The notes below the pieces were generated by a model. That model saw only the letters and a list, made by a program, of their open reading frames with translations, was not told where the DNA came from and made no database searches. Shown in pieces: positions 1 to 11,479 of a DNA stretch of 64,000 bases (positions are counted from its first letter, which is position 1; each line of letters begins with the position of its first letter). The DNA comes from Meandrina meandrites (taxonomy: Eukaryota; Cnidaria; Anthozoa; Scleractinia; Meandrinidae), in NCBI GenBank assembly GCA_963693305.1, contig OY855910.1, forward strand, positions 18,888,362 to 18,952,361. The letters are read 5' to 3'. Made by a program: the position numbers and the translations under genes.

Positions 1-93
1 GGTTACTGGCTTATGGAAAGAGCACTGGAATGCAACATGCAAAATAGCTTGTGTACACATTGCATGTCTATGTGTCAGTTAAAGGGTTCTCAC

Positions 94-3000
94 CGTGGAA
101 ATATGGTAGTATTTTATTGCCATCAAAGCAGATTCTCTTAGAGAGCTCTTCCTGTTGAAACCACTCGATCACATTCCTTCTGTTCTTGGGTTTCATACTT
201 CTCTTTGGTCTCAGTGGTGCCACTGGAGCTGCCGGGGCCACTGTAATTTTGTTGGCAGGAGGGGGTGGTCTGGGAGGAGCTGCAGGTTTGTTATCAACAG
301 GTCTGCTGTTTGAACATATCATAGTATTACAACACATTCCCTTTTCAAAAAAGACCATCTTCTGACACCTCACAAAATATTCTCCCCAACCAATTCAAGT
401 AGTTTAAATCATGCCATACACATTTCCTAACAAAAGACACCCAAAATGGTGACACTGAGCCTAACTGGGATGGATGCATGACTTTTCCAACCAAGAAAAA
501 GTTACCAGCTACAGCCATTTGAAAGAAGATTTTTAGACAATTGTACCCCTGCCCCCCTCTTTCTCCAAAATATGTCTGAATTTCAGGATTACATTCAAAC
601 CTATAAGCACCCATTCTAAAAGAGAGGGGTGAGGTCAGAATGAAAGTTCTTTTTTTTTTTTACTTTTCTATGAGGGGAAGTTCTTTTAAGACAAAAAAAG
701 AAATGCAATGATATTTTTGGGAGAGAATCAGGTATTTTGCAGGTGGCTGTGAAATGTGAACCATTGTCTACTGACCTGGAAGGCACTGGTGGTGGTGGCC
801 TCTGCGGTTTAACACTGAATGATCTCCTTGGACCCTCTACCATGCTTAGCCTCTTTGCCTCCTCTCGTTCTCTCTGCACTTCTCTCCGTGCTAAGCTGAC
901 AGAGCTCCGCCTTCGTCTTTCCTCTTCTTGAGCTTTCATTTCTTGTTGCCTCCAAGCTTCATCCTCTTTTTTCATTTCATCTAATTCTTTTTTCTTTATT
1001 GCTTCCCGGACCTTTCTTAAGCTCACATAAATCTCCTGTGCCCGTTTAGTTTCGTTTTCCAAAAGTTCTTTCTCACGGCGTTCTTTCTCTGCTTTCCTTT
1101 GCTGCAGGCGTGCTATCACTTCTCTTTGCTTCCTTTCTGCTTCTTTTTGCTGTTCTTCTACTCTTCGCTTCTCTTCTTCCAGTTGTCGAGCTCTTTCAAG
1201 GGCTTCCTATAAATACATCTTTTAATTAGTACTTAACTCCCTTAGTCATTTAAGTTAAGGTATTTGATGTCCTTCGGCAAGGTGTTGCACAATATTGCTC
1301 CAAAGATAGGGACAGAAGGCTTTTGAATTTTAATCTGGAACATATAGTGTAATAAATGCAGGCAGCAAAATATAGCATGCATTTGAGTGCATATCTGAGG
1401 TCATACATGTTGGAGCACTGTTGCTTTGACTTTGTATATGTACATGATGTTGGAGATTGACTCATGCTACAGGGATTGTATCAAAGGACCACATCAGCTG
1501 TATTAAAAGTTGCCAATTTATTACTAAATAGAGTTGTGTATGTAAGCAAAACTGCAGTTAAAAAAAATAAGGTCACCTGCTCAAGTTTCTTTCTTCGTGC
1601 CTCCTCCAAGGCCTTCTCTCTTGCCTTTCTTTCCTCCTCAGCTCTTCTTTGAGCCTCCTCAGCTTTCTTTCTAGCAAGTTCTTCTTCTTCCCTTCTTCTC
1701 TCCAATTCCAACCTTCTCCTTTCTTCTTCAGCTTTTCGTTTCTCTTCAACTGCTTTTCGTTTCTCTCTCAACTCTTCTTGCCTTCTCCTTTCCTCTTCTT
1801 CTCGCTGTTTTCTTTCTTCCTCTTGTTTCCGTCTTTCCTCTTCCTTTCTACGTTGTTCTTCTTCTCGTTTCTTTCTCTCCTCTTCTTGACGTTTCCGTTC
1901 TTCCTCTCTTCGCAGCTCTTCTGCTTTCTGTGCAGCAATCCTTGCTTCCTGCAATAAAAATTTTATACAACTGAGTTCTTCATTCTAGCCTGTCACCGGA
2001 GGGTTTTGTGCTTCCAGTGACCTCTTCTTCATGGAAACAGAGCATCATATACATATAATTATGAGGTTTAGGGAGGTACATCCACATCCACAAAGAAGGT
2101 GGAGAGTTGGAGCTAGTGGGAGGTTTTAATGGCTCGTTGAACAGAATAACAGGAAGTGATTGGACAGTTTGATGACTGTACCAAGGAAGTGTTCCTTGAA
2201 GAGGAATATAATTTTCGGTTCATCTTATGCATGCACCACACTTATTTATTTTTGGAGACACTTTACTTAAATTGCAATTTTGTTTTAATCACGAAAGTGT
2301 CATGACAATTTAATGTAATGAAATAAGATAATATAGCATGTCGTGGAAAGTCATTTATGCTTAAAGCAGAGTTATTTAATGCTAACCTCTTCAAGTCTTT
2401 TCCTTTCAGCTTCTCTGGCCGTTGCTTCCCTTGCTAACCTCTCCTGCTCTTCCTTCCACTGTCGTTCTTCCTCCAACCTCTCAAGTTCCCTCTTCTTCAT
2501 GTCTTCAATTTCTTTATGAGCAAGTTCTCTTGCTTTCTTTTCATCTTCTGCCTCAGCTTCTAACTCTTCATCTGCAAGTTAAATCATTTGAGCTTTGAGA
2601 CTGGGGTTTTAATGAGAGCTGGTTGCTTACAGAATTTATTGCCTACTCACAGCTTAATATTAAGTACTGAGTTTCTGGCATCCTTTCTTGAAAAAAGATA
2701 TCTGAAGATGTAATGTAATGCAGTTGTAAATGTACCTATTAAATATTTATAATATAATGCATTTTTTTTGCAATAAAAATTATATTGAACACGTATTAGA
2801 TGTAAAACTTTGTAACAGTTATCACATGTAACATTTACAGAATCTTTATAATTTTAACACTTACTCTTCATCACTTCGTCAAAATCTTTTTCATCTTCTC
2901 CCAACACCCAAACCCAAGGATTTCCATCAGCAGCAATCAGATAATTGACACTTTTGGCATTTGCTAAAAAAACAATAAAAAATAACATTAAGTGCTCTGC

Positions 3001-3949
3001 TACTGAAAAAAGAGTAAGTCAGTCATAGTGATCTAATGATTATAAGTGTACTGGACTCCAGAATAAGATGCATTATTGCTTAAATGTGCCTAGTTAGAAT
3101 CTACGTGTTACACCACAACAAGAATCTGGTGTAATGCCTTGTTCCACTCAGAAATGTAAATCGGTACAGTCAAACCTCTATTATCCAGACCTTGATTACC
3201 CAAGGAGTCCAGATGGTCGAGGTTTGACTGTACTGGTGAATTGTTGAGATAACTTAGAACAATAACTGTCAGTTACAGGAGTGTTGCTAACTTCGAATTT
3301 TGCTCCACTGATCACAAACAAAAGAATTAAGTCAAGGTTCAGAATTCTGAATAATTTGAATTTTTTTTTGTTTTATTCCCCTCAACCTTGACCTCACTTC
3401 TTTGCTTGTGATCAGTAATAATAGCGCAATTCAAAGCTTGCCTGTTAGGTGCTCACAATGATAAGTCACCTGGCACCTCTTACCTCCAACAAGCTTACTG
3501 GACAACTTTTTTAGTCATTAACCAGAAATATTAGAATATAAATCGCTAGCCCTGAGTAGGGAGGCAGTGGCCTTGAAACATCTGATGTGTACTAGCTTTC
3601 ACACTTTTTGAGTAATTGGGATTCTAATAAACTCAATAAATACAAAGTACCGGTATTAAATGATTATTTTTACTGTTTGTGTTGCTTGGGCTATTTGATC
3701 ACAGGCATTCAGTAAAACAGTCCTTAATTACTGCAATATTTGCACAGAACTGTTATTATACTGACGTTTCTTTGGACGAGGTTTTGATAAATTCTCTGCT
3801 TCTTTCTTGTCCAGTTCATCTTCTCGCAACCGCCATCGTCGTACTTGTTCTTCTCGCATCTTCACAAAAAGAATCTGCTTCTGTTCTTCTGGTAGCTCAG
3901 CCAGAAGGTCTGGATCTACGTACATATCCCGGAGAATTTGGGCCAACAT
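94..3949 (-). CDS. SH2D4: SH2 domain-containing protein 4-like adaptor (SH2D4A/B family), 5' six coding exons, partial
   Basis: Coding exons on the minus strand, in order: 3949-3766, 2963-2865, 2571-2387, 1948-1577, 1206-776, 305-94. All have AG/GT edges and one continuous frame (494 codons plus one base). The N-terminus ([20 protein letters not shown], then [19 protein letters not shown]) is the conserved start of SH2D4 adaptors. Exon 2 carries the second family block ([10 protein letters not shown]...[10 protein letters not shown]). Exons 3-5 form a very long charged Glu/Arg/Lys coiled coil, longer than I expect for vertebrate members. A Pro-rich stretch ([10 protein letters not shown]) follows. 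The last exon ends in [16 protein letters not shown]...PYFHG, the entry to an SH2 domain, cut at a phase-1 donor after position 94; the phosphotyrosine-binding exons lie off the left edge. The ATG exon has a strong acceptor 26 nt upstream (exon from 3975), so a non-coding first exon exists upstream. The last exon has a NAGNAG acceptor (start 305 or 302). Family members are cytoplasmic signalling adaptors; the role here is inferred. Confidence 0.9.
3167..3230. mobile_element. 64-bp Tc1/mariner-type MITE with TA target duplication
   Basis: Terminal inverted repeats CAGTCAAACCTC and GAGGTTTGACTG are flanked by TA on both sides (3165-3166 and 3231-3232). The terminal motif and TA duplication fit deletion derivatives of pogo/Tigger-like mariner elements. 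There is no coding capacity. It lies in the intron between the first two SH2D4-like coding exons. Confidence 0.7.
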
Positions 3950-4392
3950 GGTGATCAACTTCACAAATAAGGTTCCTGACAAAAAAGAAAAAGAACTGAA
4001 ATGACTGTGGTTTTTAAAAGAAACAAATTTATGAAATTAATCTCACAGCACATTAAGTTGAAGTGAAGAGAAGTTAACATTTCATTATCAGCTGTGAAGT
4101 TTACTTTCAACGATTTTTCTCAAGTAAAGGCCGCACCTATGTTGATGAAGTGCTTTTACAAATACTGTTTTTTCCTTTTGTCTTGTTCTTATTTCAGTTG
4201 TGCCTCTACATGCATGATAGCACTTCTTAAGGTTATAGAGTGAAGTCATTTTTTGGCGTACTGTATTTTGCGAAACGAAACGAAACAAAACAAAATGAGT
4301 AATAAACCTGTAGAAATGAACACATCATTATTAGAACGGTCAAAATTCTCTACAGGTGTGATAACCTAAAAAAGGAATAAAGCACCGGAAGT

Positions 4393-4760
4393 GCAGAATT
4401 TGTAAATCAAAGATCTGTATTTTGCAAAACTAGCACTTTGTAGGCTGTGACGATATTTAACTTATTTGTTCACATTCGGTAACACGTTTCTTAAAATTAT
4501 ACAACTCGATGACGAGATGATTTCTGAACAAAAATTCTGAGCAAAAAGGTAAGTAGTGCTTCATTTCCCAAAATTATTACAGATCTGCATTTTGCAAAAA
4601 ACACTTCATAGACTGTGGCGATATTAAACATATATCTTTACATTCATGAACACTTTTTTTATATATAACTCAATGCAGTGATCATTTTTGAACAAAGATC
4701 CTGAGCAAAAAGGTAAGTATATATAGCACTTCATTTCGCAAATTACAGATCTCAGATGTC
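4393..4760. repeat. Diverged tandem duplication, about 170-bp unit, two copies plus a stub
   Basis: The motif ATCTGTATTTTGCAAAA at about 4411 recurs as ATCTGCATTTTGCAAAA at about 4581. Matching segments follow in both copies (GGCTGTGACGATATT and GACTGTGGCGATATT; CTGAGCAAAAAGGTAAGT in both). A third fragment, ACAGATCTCAG, occurs near 4745. Divergence is substantial, so the duplication is old. No coding potential was seen. Confidence 0.6.
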
Positions 4761-5336
4761 AAAATAACACTGGTCATAAGAAATTTCCATCTTTACCTAA
4801 ATCAACTGTGGTGATCATTTTTTTGGTGAGATTGTTTTGTGCTATTAAACTATATAAGCTAAAATTCAGTTAAAATGTATGCTTACAATTTATTCTATGT
4901 GTTTCTCTTTTAACAGCATTCCAATATACAGGAAGATAACAGACAGAGTACCGAGTACAACGGAAAGAACAGCGAATAACACCAGGCAGCAAATCACATT
5001 ATTATGCATTCCCAACCTCCATCACATTTTTACAGCTTTACCAAAACCTGTAAGAAAACAATAAAACCAGTAAGGATTCCTTACACCAATTAGCCAGGCA
5101 CACACTTATCAAGTTTAATGCTACCATTTATCCACATCAAGACCCTTGGCAATAACAAGGCTAACAGATAGTGATCACGCACTGATTACCTTTCCTTCTT
5201 GATATCAAAATGCTACAAAGCTGAAACAAATCTAAAAATTCTTACTAACGTGACCTGAGAACTTTAATTATTACTGGTAGTAGTGTATCAATGATTCTGA
5301 GATGTTGGAGACATTAAGCAACTTAAGGACGTTCGC

Positions 5337-5968
5337 GCTAATTGTTTATGCGCATCCTTACTGCGCACGTAATTCCTGTCGCAACGCTCTGCCACGTCAT
5401 GCATCGAGCGCGCACACTGTGGAAACTTTCCAACCACATATAGGGTGAGTAGCCGTTGCGATAACTTCGCTTGCAGTTTGCTCGCTTAAATGGTCGGTGA
5501 CCCCTATTTTTTTCTTAACAGATCACATTTGTTAATGATTATCTACGTTTTGTGAGAAAATGAAAAAAATCTATCGATTAAAGGGTTGATTTTTTTTTGC
5601 CCCACGCACGTTCGAATTCCGCTTTTTGATCTTTTCGTTTTGTCGTACGACTGGTTCAAATGCCTCTTCCAGGGCTACGTTTTGCATAAAAGATGGCAAC
5701 ACTTGAAATTATTTACGCAACAGACGCACTTCTTCAAAATATCACCGTTTTCTCATCATCGATAATTTAAACTACAAACCTTGAAAGCCGTGCGAAATTA
5801 CGTGCCCCAATTTTTCAAAATCAGGGTTGTTTTCTACAGATTTTATCTCTGAAACGAAGTCGGTGACCCCCACTTTTTTTTGTATTTCTGAAACAAGTAA
5901 CTCATTATCCGTCCTCAGTAAAAAATTTAGAAAAATCTATCGACTAGAAAATTTTCGTGCGAACGTCC
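5337..5968. mobile_element. 632-bp non-autonomous element with TTAA target duplication (piggyBac-like)
   Basis: The ends GGACGTTCGCGC and GTGCGAACGTCC are imperfect terminal inverted repeats. TTAA flanks both sides (5333-5336 and 5969-5972), the duplication typical of piggyBac transposons. The interior has no transposase and contains two copies of a GTCGGTGACCCC motif (about 5493 and 5860) in direct orientation. The internal sequence is CpG-richer than its surroundings. Confidence 0.6.
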
Positions 5969-6146
5969 TTAAATGTCTTACTTTGTATGTAGTCAGTTAT
6001 CTACTTTTTGTGCCCTGCAGAATTGATTAATTTTTCACTCAAAATTTGACAGGGCTATGTTTTTTTCAACCATTTAACTATTAATAAATTATTATTACTT
6101 ATTATTAATAATTATTTACAAATAGAGGTACTATAGCTGAAGCTGT

Positions 6147-6322
6147 GTATATATGTTGTGGTTTAAATTATACCTTGCTTTAAAATTTTTCAAACCAGTT
6201 TGATTTTTATTTTCCTTTGTTTCAGATTGCGATAATCAATACAAGACAATGAAAACTAAAAATCAAACTGGTTTGAAAAATTTTAAACCAAAGAAAAATT
6301 TAAACCACAACATATATATCCC
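6147..6322. repeat. Fold-back (snap-back) repeat
   Basis: The outer arms ATATATGTTGTGGTTTAAATT and its reverse complement enclose an inner inverted pair, AAATTTTTCAAACCAGTTTG and CAAACTGGTTTGAAAAATTT. The whole segment would fold into one imperfect hairpin. A diverged relative lies at 23347-23475. Confidence 0.7.
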
Positions 6323-6390
6323 ATTCAAATAACTCAGAACAGCCTTGGTACTACTGGCAGTATATCAGGAGATTTGCCTTGATCTATACT

Positions 6391-6412
6391 GGGGGGGGGG
6401 GGGGGGGGGGGG
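6391..6412. repeat. 22-nt poly-G run
   Basis: An uninterrupted run of 22 G. Similar long G or C runs occur at 18068-18086, 18319-18334, 29065-29085, 33871-33892, 37501-37516, 40029-40046, 43679-43692 and 44265-44284. Several sit inside or next to transposon-like inverted repeats. Confidence 0.9.
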
Positions 6413-6555
6413 CAAATAGTAAATCTGAATTTAGATGGCAAGACTGACCTTTCATGCTAGCTAGCGGGAGACTTTCTTGGCCATGAGACTCTGAAACAGC
6501 ATTGATTGGTTCCAGAAAATATCCATACCCCCCACAGAAGAGATTCCGTACATTA

Positions 6556-6750
6556 CAGTGTGATGCGCCTCACCTTAGCCTTTTTTTACAAGCAAATAAG
6601 GTTGCACGATTATGATTGACAGCCATGCCTACTCACAAACGTTTCCTGTTTGTGCATAAATTAGATTTTTGAAACTTTGCAACGTGGTGTGGCCCTCAAT
6701 CATAATTGTGCAACCTTATTGGCTAACTTAAGGTGAGGCGCGTCCCACTG
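6556..6750. mobile_element. 195-bp MITE with TTA target duplication (PIF/Harbinger-like)
   Basis: The ends CAGTGTGATGCGCCTCACCT and AGGTGAGGCGCGTCCCACTG are near-perfect inverted repeats. The arms extend inward (AAGGTTGCACGATTATGATTG against CAATCATAATTGTGCAACCTT). TTA flanks both sides (6553-6555 and 6751-6753), which fits the TWA target preference of PIF/Harbinger elements. Confidence 0.65.
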
Positions 6751-6863
6751 TTATGTACAGTGTATTTTTTTATTAAAGCTTGGATATATTCTGCTGCATT
6801 AATTAACAGGTGAAACTCCCAACTATTTTATAGATTATAATATGGGCAGTAACAAACAAAATA

Positions 6864-7037
6864 CAGTAAACTCTCTCTTAACGGCCACCTTTTTAAGACG
6901 AACACCTCTTTAAAATGGACACCTGGTGTTGGTCCTGTCCCTGCCCTTTCTTCAGTCATTTTACTGTAACAAACACCTCTTAGATGGACACATCTCTAAA
7001 ACGGAGAGTTGCTGTCCGTCTTGGAAAGAGTTCACTG
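6864..7037. mobile_element. 174-bp MITE with TA target duplication
   Basis: The ends CAGTAAACTCT and AGAGTTCACTG form an inverted repeat with one mismatch, bordered by TA (6862-6863 and 7038-7039). The interior repeats a GGACACCT-like motif several times. Probably a mariner-type derivative. Confidence 0.55.
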
Positions 7038-7039
7038 TA

Positions 7040-9133
7040 ATAAATTCTTAGCATCTGAAGCCAATCAGACCAGATATAGAGAGGTAAATGTAAGCATGAA
7101 AGTTGGGTATGATGGCAGGTATCTTTACATAATGCAAAGCAAAACATGTTTGAAGCTTAAATTACAGACAAATTATTGTGGAGGTATTGGAGACTGTGGG
7201 GTGGGGTAGCAGCTCTTGTACGGTCTCACATGAATGGCTTGTTACCCTTCAAGACAACTGCTACACTAGAGGACCAGTAGAATAATTTACAAGCTTATAT
7301 TATAAGAGCTGCTACACTACCGAGACTGACAATATCTTTGTTGATGCAAGTAGTACTACTGCTCAAAAGATCAGTGAGGCTTTTGTATTTACAATCATCA
7401 TAATTATTTTTTTTTTTTATATTATTGAACTTTTACTATCAACATATTTCTTTTTCTTTGTTTGGTTAGACTGATTTCATATTCATTTCATACTTAAGCT
7501 GAAACACATTGTCTCTAAAACTATATAATTATCATTTTTTCTTTTTTATGTCTATTAATTATATAAATGTGGTTGAATGCAATTTAGGCTTAGTTAATAT
7601 AAACTCGAGACAATGCTGGCCAGCAGTTTCCGTTCTAAGTATTAAGGGCAGTCGCTAATCTCACAGGGGCTGCTTGGGATTTACAGCTCCCCTGTTGAGG
7701 ACAGGCTTTTTCATTTGTGTGGCACCAAGTTGTTCATGTTCGCAAGTTTTCTGCTCCCTTTCCCAACCCTCCTTTCGATAAGTATATGGTACATGTAAGT
7801 ATTCTTAATCTTCCACTGATTAGCAGTGTGGTGGTGCCTTGTCACAGTTACCAGCCACTCGCAGATGCAGTTCTTGGCTCCACCAACTTCTCAAGCACCA
7901 TCCCCACGCTCATCTGTTGTTGATGAGTTTCAATAGGTGTTGCTGATACACACATACTCAATGTAAGTCAGATCTTAGAAAGTTTAACTTTGTACTTATG
8001 TTTAGTTTTCTGTTTGAACCTCCTGACTTATGCTTATTCATTAATTTTTTTTTCAGTAGTCTGAGCACCCTGCATGTTAATTATTATATGTTGTGGAAAA
8101 TGAGGAAGTGGGAGCCAATTTTTACTATTTCATGCCTCAACATAACAGAAAACTTTTAAGTCAGGAAAACAAAAATACAAACCAGGAAATTTGGAATGTC
8201 TATCATCATTGAATATAACAAGTTTAACAAAACGTTGATTCATCACAAAACTGCTGATCAAATTTTAACGATTGTGCCACTATGTCAGAATTTGCTTAAA
8301 GGAAATCTTGCCATTTCTTATAGGGTTAAATTACTTTAAATGATAAACTGAAATGGATAAGTGTGTGTCAAATACAGTGTAAACTTATATCTCACCATAA
8401 AGAAATTCAATAATGTCATTGGGCATGCACGAAGCTGAGTCAATAATTATTTGCTAATTTCCACCTAACATAAGCTTAATAGTGGACAAAGCTATTCCGA
8501 ACTTCACGAAAGCTGTACTGTTTCGAAAACAACACAATAGTGGAATAAAATTAAGGTTACTAGGACAACAGTTACTAATTACTGGGGAAGGTTGTATTCG
8601 CATTACAAAGTACAAAATGATGAAGCCATGCAGAGCAGCTGAGAGCGTATCGAAGATCATCGATCATTGCACAAGTGGTAAGAAATGTACTTTCATTCGC
8701 TTCAATAAGTCACTTATTTGTTGTAAACAATTTTTGGATCATCGATCCTCGAATGGAAAGTTGCACAAAAAAGCTCCTTCTGTAATCAGTAGGTAAAGGG
8801 CAGATAAAGATCCACCACCCAGAAAACCTAAAAGCTTAAATTTCAACCACGGAAGGAATTTTGTAGAAATCGATCGATCAGACTGCAAGGATCTTGAGTA
8901 AGCTTGATTTCCACAAGAAACAGCAATACAAGCTAACAAATGCACACAAGAAAGGCTTATCTAGTAAATTAGTAAGTATAATTTTCTCCAACAAAGCTAA
9001 TTGCAATTTAAAAAAATATCCAAATTAAAACGAAAGGCGAAGAAGGATGTTTCAAGCCGTAGGCGCCGCCATTTTCTACCTTCTCAAGACAAGTTACTCC
9101 GAGTAGTAGCATCTATATCTGGAAATCTCTTAC
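7040..9133. other. Non-coding interval upstream of the SH2D4-like coding exons
   Basis: The open frames here are short and show no recognisable domain, codon structure or splice pattern. I see AT-rich sequence, short poly-T runs and one G+C-richer block near 9040-9130. No gene is supported. Confidence 0.5.
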
Positions 9134-9300
9134 CTCAGTTAGCTTGATACTCGAGCCAGATATATTTATACCAAAGACAAGCAGCAAAGTTTTCCTTGTT
9201 TTTCCGTTTTGAGCCGACAAATAGTGCAGTAAATTTCCGAGTTCAAGAATTGTGCACCAACCCCCAAGGGCAGCACTAAATAATCAGGCTTATTATTATT
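9134..9300 (-). other. Candidate non-coding first exon of the SH2D4-like gene
   Basis: The coding ATG exon at 3949 begins at a splice acceptor, so an upstream exon is required. On the minus strand a strong donor (CTGAG, then GTAAGAG) ends a segment at 9134. The surrounding block is richer in CpG and includes a GGCGCCGCCATTTT stretch at about 9060-9080. The exon's outer edge is not visible and I set it arbitrarily. Transcript reads would settle it. Confidence 0.25.
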
Positions 9301-10555
9301 CACAACAATACATAACCTGCTTATTGTGTTCTCCGCCAATCAGATGTCCAACCATTCTTGTTTTTGAAAGAAAGAAAAATGAACGAAATGCAGGATTACA
9401 TTTGACTTCTAATGATGCTATGATGCTGTAAAAGTGCATGGAATCACGAAAGTACTGGACGCCAGTGCAAATGAGTGCAAATGAAGCTCGTGCAAGTCCT
9501 CGTGCAACGGGGTCTCGATTCGCTTGCTATGAATGGCAATATTTTTTCACACAAGAAAAACGGCATGAAATTGGTTACTTTGAAATTGTGACGTCAGATA
9601 TGCACATATTTGCAATAATTATACATTGTAGTCACGATCTGTTTTCTCATTGACTAAGAGCCTACAGTTAATTCCGGGAATCAGTACAATCTACAGATTA
9701 TTCAATAATCAACTAGCAAATAATCTGTAGGTTGCGCGCGCAATGCATGATTTCCAAGAGACCGTCGAGTGGCATCTTGCAAACAGCAAAGCAAAAACAT
9801 GACTTGTCGTTTCGCCTGTTTTAAAGTGCTTTTGTCGTTTTTTTTTTTTTTTGTATTTGCAACTTTATTTGCCCATCATTTGTAACATTTTATCATTACA
9901 ATCAGTTGAGGGAGACCTTAGCAAGCTCAATAGAGCTTTTCAAGGAAGATCCCCACTTTTAGTTTGCTACTAACTAGGGATAGTTAACACTACACTGCCC
10001 CCGCTATTAACCTTTTTTTCTCAGCGCATCCGTTACTACAGTCAATTATTTCGCTTGATATTTTGGCTATTCTATTTTCTTAATTGATTGAAAATCAGTT
10101 TTCTGTTTTGAACAGTCTTACGATAATTCAGAAGAAACCACTAATTTTTCTCGTGTTCTGCTCACAAAGTATCACTTGTTTCTGGCCTTCTCTTTTTCAT
10201 GATTATGGGACGAGGACGTGCCATTCAAGACAAACTTTTAGTATGAATTGTTGAAGCCACTTACATAAGTAAAACAAAGCCAAACTATGCAAAAAATTTT
10301 GAAGGATTAATAACACGTAAATTTAATTACACGAACGCGTCCCCAACTTCCTGAGATCATTTTGCTTTTTTTTTTTTTGCTGTAATGAGTGATCTCAGCG
10401 AGGATAAACTTCGGTAATATTCAAATTCAAACGTTTTAAAACTGCCAATTGAGACCAGCTGTTTTCTAGATTTTTTTTATTTAATGTTATGATGTTCCGC
10501 CTAAAAGCCGAAAGCAGTGGATCGACAGCTGGCTAGTTATATATGTATACAAAAA

Positions 10556-10662
10556 ACTGAAAAAAAGAAAGGCTGACCGTACGGTTGCATTGAACTATAT
10601 ATTGAAAAAATATATATATATAGTTCAATGCAACCGTACGGTCAGCCTTTCTTTTTTTCAGT
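10556..10662. repeat. Perfect long hairpin, about 45-bp arms
   Basis: ACTGAAAAAAAGAAAGGCTG at 10556 is exactly complemented by the sequence ending at 10662, and pairing continues through GACCGTACGGTTGCATTGAA into an AT-rich loop (about 10602-10611). No mismatch was seen in the arms. It may be a young fold-back MITE or a source of hairpin RNA. Confidence 0.85.
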
Positions 10663-11479
10663 TCAGTTTTGTATCCCAAATTTTGCTGATCAGATCCACT
10701 AGGATCCGGGTCCTTTGCTTTGTCCGTTGGCCCTTTCTCAAGTTTACCGTTTTCATATATATGTATGTCTCAAGTGGAAACTTTATCACTTCTCTGCGAG
10801 TTTCAATGCTCGCGTTATCTTTTTAAAATTTCCTTCCTTAACTCTTTTTAAACTTATCGCAGCTGCTAACTTGGTTATGGCCTGAGTTTTTCAAATCCTT
10901 CGTGTAAAGTGTCATTTGTGTCTGACAAATCTCGAGTTCGGATTGAGTCTGTCAATCCTGCGAGCGAACGAGAGCTGCTCGAAACACGCTAACAAGAGAA
11001 ATTTCTAGACCAGTGCGTACTATTCTTGTTTTCGATCATACCAATTGGGTAAGTTTCGGCTTCTAGACCTTGTGAAGTCATTAAAGCTCAAAGGACACTG
11101 CAGCAACACAACTGGAATCAACGTTTGCAAGCGTCGTGACTTGTTGTCATTTGTGCACGTGCTCACGCTTTGGTTTGTCATCATCACCCAATCATCGTTT
11201 ATCTTGCGTCATCATTGACCAATCACCGTACAGGGAAATTTATCACACCTACCGATACTACTTGCGGGCCCACTTTGGGCAAATCGAGATTGTTTCTGGT
11301 ATATAATATATATATGCGCGGACTACAATGATGTCTCCTCGGGTTTTGGCCTCTGGGCCAAAACCCTGCGGGGGCAATTACAGTCACAATCAATGGCGCT
11401 TTTACAAGTTTTCTTTTTGTCGTAGAATATTACAGTTTAATGTAGTTCTAATGTAAATGTAAATTATGCTGTATATATA

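Noticed and set aside
1649..1957. Plus-strand 102-codon Phe/Ser/Leu-rich frame
   Set aside because: It is the antisense shadow of SH2D4-like exon 4 (Glu/Arg/Lys coding).
11340..11367. Rho-independent-type terminator hairpin (GGGTTTTGGCC/GGCCAAAACCC)
   Set aside because: Bacterial terminators are not relevant in this animal genome; probably a fragment of a fold-back repeat.
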